Part shown: positions 61,460 through 64,000 of the stretch, one piece after another
How the letters are laid out: every line of letters begins with the position of its first letter
Numbering within the stretch: the first letter of the stretch is position 1
Source: an uncultured Phycisphaeraceae bacterium
GTDB lineage: Bacteria > Planctomycetota > Phycisphaerae > Phycisphaerales > UBA1924
Direction of reading: 5' to 3'
NCBI GenBank assembly: GCA_937899905.1
Contig: CALCCF010000032.1
Span: 1-64,000 of the forward strand
Length of the DNA: 64,000 nucleotides
The notes under the pieces: generated by a model
Told to the model about the DNA's origin: nothing
Databases searched by the model: none
Seen by the model: only the letters and a program-made list of their open reading frames with translations
Program-made: the position numbers and the translations under genes

Positions 61460-62626
61460 ATGCGAGTGGTTTGCGATCGTGGTGCGTTGCTTGAGGCGGT
61501 CAACGTGGTCTCGTCGGTGGCGGCGAGCCGGACGCCCAAGCCGCAGCTGACATGCGTCAAGCTCAGCGCCGGTCGCGATGGCGACGCCGGCGAGCTGACG
61601 CTGGCGGCCACCGACGGCGAGATCGCCCTGCGCCTGCGCACGGCGCGCGTCGACGTGCAGGAGCCCGGCGAGGCGCTCGTGCCCGCCGACAAGCTCAAGC
61701 AGATCGTCGCCGCCGAGGACAACGAGCCCACGCTGACCATCGAGAGCGAAGACCGCACGCTGCACGTCAAGGGCGTCGACGCGGCGTACACGCTGCTCGG
61801 CTACGAGCCCGGCGACCTACCGCGCGTCGCCGATCGCAGCGATTTCGGTGCCGAGGGCCTGAAGACCCGCTTCGATTTCCCCAGCGACATGCTGGGCGAC
61901 ATGATTGGCATGACACTGTTCGCCACGGCCCGCGAGACCACGAGGTACGCCATCAACGGCGTGCTCGTCCGCCGCCGCGGCAAGACGCTGGAGATGGTCG
62001 CCACCGACGGCCGACGCCTGGCGATGGCCCGCGGCACCGTGCCCGGCGCCAACAAGGACGACGACGACGTCTCGTGCATCGTGCCGACCAAGGCGCTGTC
62101 GCTGCTGCAGCGCCTGGTCGACAGCGAGGACGAGTCGGTGACGGTCGCCGTCAGCGATCAGAAGGCGCTGTTCGCGCTCGGTGGTAGCGAGGAGGGCATG
62201 CCCCGCGCAGTGCTGTCGACGTCGCTGGTCGACGGCCAGTTCCCGCCGTACGAAGAGGCCATCCCCAGCGACCAGACCGTCAAGGCGACCTTCGACAAGG
62301 ACCTGCTGCACAGCGCCGTCCGCCGCGCCGCCCTGCTCACCAACGAGGAGAGCAAGGGCGTCCGCCTGGCGTTCCGCGGCGAGCACAAGCAGCTCGAGCT
62401 CTCCAGCCACGCCCCGGAGATGGGCGAGGCCCGCGTGAACGTGGAGCTCAAGGGCTACAACGGTGCCGACGTGGACATCGGCTTCAACCCCGGCTTCATC
62501 ACCGACGCGCTGCGCGTCATGCACGACCCCGAGGTGACCATGGAGCTCCGCGACGGCCGCCACGCGGGCGTGATCCGAGCCTCGGGCAACGGCTTCGTCT
62601 ACGTCGTAATGCCGGTCACGATCTGA
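61460..62626 (+). CDS. dnaN: DNA polymerase III sliding clamp (beta subunit)
   Basis: 388 aa clamp that tethers DNA polymerase III. It starts at ATG 61460, 8 nt after GGAGAGG, giving MRVVCDRGALLEAVNVVSSVAASRTPKPQL. Three repeated clamp folds are visible; diagnostic segments are RYAINGVLVRRRGKTLEMVATDGRRLAMARG, DGQFPPYEEAIPSDQTVKATFDKDLLHSAVRRAALLTNEESKGVRLAF and the C-terminal GNGFVYVVMPVTI. dnaA, recF and gyrB, its usual neighbours, are absent; a fic gene follows. Confidence 0.95.
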   Translation: MRVVCDRGALLEAVNVVSSVAASRTPKPQLTCVKLSAGRDGDAGELTLAATDGEIALRLRTARVDVQEPGEALVPADKLKQIVAAEDNEPTLTIESEDRTLHVKGVDAAYTLLGYEPGDLPRVADRSDFGAEGLKTRFDFPSDMLGDMIGMTLFATARETTRYAINGVLVRRRGKTLEMVATDGRRLAMARGTVPGANKDDDDVSCIVPTKALSLLQRLVDSEDESVTVAVSDQKALFALGGSEEGMPRAVLSTSLVDGQFPPYEEAIPSDQTVKATFDKDLLHSAVRRAALLTNEESKGVRLAFRGEHKQLELSSHAPEMGEARVNVELKGYNGADVDIGFNPGFITDALRVMHDPEVTMELRDGRHAGVIRASGNGFVYVVMPVTI

Positions 62627-62680
62627 GTCTGGCTGACTCTGCTCCAGCCCCGTCGTCAAAAAGTTGTTTTGAATCCAACC

Positions 62681-62716
62681 TTGACATTTAAAGCAAATCA
62701 TGTTTTGCTTTAAATT
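62681..62716 (+). promoter_or_regulatory. fic promoter with 12-bp inverted-repeat operator
   Basis: ATTTAAAGCAAA (62686-62697) and TTTGCTTTAAAT (62704-62715) are exact reverse complements around a 6-nt spacer, ending 2 nt before the fic ATG. A TTGACA -35 (62681-62686) overlaps the left arm; TTGTTT (62664) with TTTAAA (62687) is an alternative promoter. There is no Shine-Dalgarno, so a leaderless or very short-leader mRNA is likely. Confidence 0.65.
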
Positions 62717-63967
62717 ATGGCTTCAGATCCAAAGCCGCCTTCAAAACCACCCTGGGACCTGCAATCCAGGTTTTCGGACGTAAGTCCTGGTGCGCTCGAG
62801 CCCATCACGCTGCGCAAGCGTGCTCTTGGTGCGTCAGGGGTGGGTGGTTGGGAGGACGTCCAGACGTGGGCATTCGTACCAGATGAATTGCCGCCGGCGA
62901 TCGATTGGAAGTCGATCAAGGGTGAGCTGTTCGATGAGTTCGCCGGAGCCCACGCGGCTCTGGGCCGAGTGAACGGCTTGGTGCACGCCGTGCCCAATCC
63001 GGAGATCCTCCGCCAAGCGCTCTGGTTGCGCGAGGCCCGGCTGAGCTCAAAGATCGAGGGCATCGAGACCACGGCGCTCGACATGGTGCTCGCGGGTGAG
63101 GCGGACGCGAAGGCCAACCCGGGCAAGGAAGCGCTCAACGCCGTGCGCGCGGTGCGGGTCGGTATCGAGAGTGGTCGGCCTTATGGCGATGACCTCGTTC
63201 GTGGCATGCACACCCAGTTACTCGATGGCGTGCGCGGCGAAGAACTGCAGCCGGGCGAGTATCGCGACGTGCCGGTCTATATTGGCGCGCCCGGGCGCCC
63301 GGATCGTGCACGATTCGTGCCGCCTCCGGGTGGCACGCCGGTTTCGGACGGCATGCGCGCGCTCGAGCGGTTCGTGAACGGATCGTGGCCCGACGTGCCG
63401 CTCTTGGCGCAGGTCGCGCTGGCGCACTACCAGTTCGAGGCGATCCACCCGTTCCGCGATGGCAACGGGCGCATCGGCCGCGCGCTCATCTTGCACCAGA
63501 TGTGCGCGTTGGGATTGCTCGACATGCCGATCGTCTCGCCCAGCGGCTACTTCCAGCGCAACCGCCGCGAGTACGCCGATGGGCTGCTCGCTGTGAGTGA
63601 GCGCGGCGAGTGGGCCTCGTGGATACGGCTATTCGTTGTCGCGATTGCGGAAGAGGCTGTTTCGACACGGATCCTCGCGGAACGCATCGTGGTGGCGCAC
63701 ACGAGCTACAGCGCCGAGTTGCGCGATCGACCCGCTGCGGGCCGTTTGCTCAAGCTGCTCGACCACGTCTTCGGCTGGCCGATCGTCACAGCCGCCAGCG
63801 CCGCTCGAGTCTTGGAAGTTACCGACCCAACGGCGCGCAAGGACATCGAGCTCTTCGAAGAGATCGGCATCCTCTCTCGAACAGACGACCGCTCGTATGG
63901 CAAGACGTGGTACGCGCCGGCCGTGCTCGACGTGGCCGAGGCGGAGTATGCCGAGTTTCCGGAGTGA
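62717..63967 (+). CDS. Fic family protein (AMP-transferase) with N-terminal inhibitory motif
   Basis: 416 aa. The N-terminal DUF4172-like region has REARLSSKIEGIETT (~109-114), the (S/T)xxxE(G/N) inhibitory helix of class II Fic proteins. The Fic core is IHPFRDGNGRIGRALI (~244-255), with the target-binding flap YIGAPGRPDRARFVPPPGGTP. The C-terminal ~90 residues resemble a winged helix (TAASAARVLEVTDPTARKDIELFEEIGILSRT). Fic enzymes AMPylate target Tyr/Thr/Ser hydroxyls, often on GyrB/ParE or translation factors. The C-terminal wHTH probably binds the inverted repeat at its own start. The AT-rich promoter suggests acquisition by transfer. Confidence 0.92.
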   Translation: MASDPKPPSKPPWDLQSRFSDVSPGALEPITLRKRALGASGVGGWEDVQTWAFVPDELPPAIDWKSIKGELFDEFAGAHAALGRVNGLVHAVPNPEILRQALWLREARLSSKIEGIETTALDMVLAGEADAKANPGKEALNAVRAVRVGIESGRPYGDDLVRGMHTQLLDGVRGEELQPGEYRDVPVYIGAPGRPDRARFVPPPGGTPVSDGMRALERFVNGSWPDVPLLAQVALAHYQFEAIHPFRDGNGRIGRALILHQMCALGLLDMPIVSPSGYFQRNRREYADGLLAVSERGEWASWIRLFVVAIAEEAVSTRILAERIVVAHTSYSAELRDRPAAGRLLKLLDHVFGWPIVTAASAARVLEVTDPTARKDIELFEEIGILSRTDDRSYGKTWYAPAVLDVAEAEYAEFPE

Positions 63968-64000
63968 CTCACGGCGCGTTGTGGTGGTCTTCCCACCTGA

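Overview
The window is about 64 kb of very GC-rich bacterial DNA, densely coded on both strands. The protein repertoire points to a planctomycete of the class Phycisphaerae, probably Phycisphaerales. The clues are VPLP/IPLP...RRRR C-terminal sorting tails (PEP-CTERM-like), 'GC-type' dockerin-like C-termini (paired DxDxxGxLxxFDF loops closed by AGC), an N-terminal LEPRVLL motif, isolated pseudopilins, a small HTH/excisionase-type domain fused to membrane helices, and LpxC/LpxD with an OmpH/Skp chaperone. This is inference from families I recognise; no rRNA or other marker was available. I found no tRNA, rRNA, CRISPR array, IS element or prophage.

Layout. 0.2-8.2 kb: orphan beta-class DNA methyltransferase, secreted FG-GAP protein, S21 ribosomal protein and a kynurenine-formamidase-like enzyme. 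8.2-10.7 kb: LEPR-XLL metalloprotease. 10.7-17.4 kb (minus): Nif3, coaD, metallophosphoesterase, lysS and two unknowns. 17.5-20.6 kb: ispE, ROK kinase, M20 hydrolase. 20.7-22.2 kb: two tandem dockerin-tailed secreted paralogues, convergent with dnaE (22.2-26.2 kb). 26.6-29.6 kb: three tandem secreted proteins, each with its own apparent terminator. All three keep the Cys and Gln positions expected of an internal-thioester (TED) adhesin domain. 30-35.3 kb (minus): tightly coupled TPR protein, SpoIIE-type phosphatase, trypsin-like lipoprotein, class IV aminotransferase. 35.6-38.4 kb: ompH-lpxD-lpxC, outer-membrane lipid A biogenesis. 38.7-41.6 kb: lipoprotein, pseudopilin, membrane protein, flavoprotein. 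41.6-49.7 kb: dapA, gatA, an ECF sigma/anti-sigma pair, mutM, an AT-richer gap with DnaA-box-like sites, HTH-membrane protein, mgtE. 49.7-57.4 kb (minus): comEC, then speA-thiL-tsaE-exbB-exbD-exbD with overlapping or near-abutting ends. 57.5-61.3 kb (minus): pseudopilin, HDOD protein, NeuC-like epimerase. 61.5-64 kb: dnaN and a Fic AMP-transferase with an operator-like inverted repeat at its start.

How it fits together. Most genes are housekeeping (replication, translation, isoprenoid, lipid A, lysine, thiamine and polyamine metabolism). The accessory signal is a set of exported proteins of several sorting types. The most notable observations are the thioester-type surface protein trio, a TsaE protein carrying a YacG-like tail that has lost most of its zinc ligands, a candidate minus-strand small RNA between two terminators near 59 kb, a DnaA-box-containing gap next to mutM, and the fic operator. 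Start codons were revised from the ORF track wherever a Shine-Dalgarno sequence, a signal peptide or an overlap with the upstream stop supported a later start.
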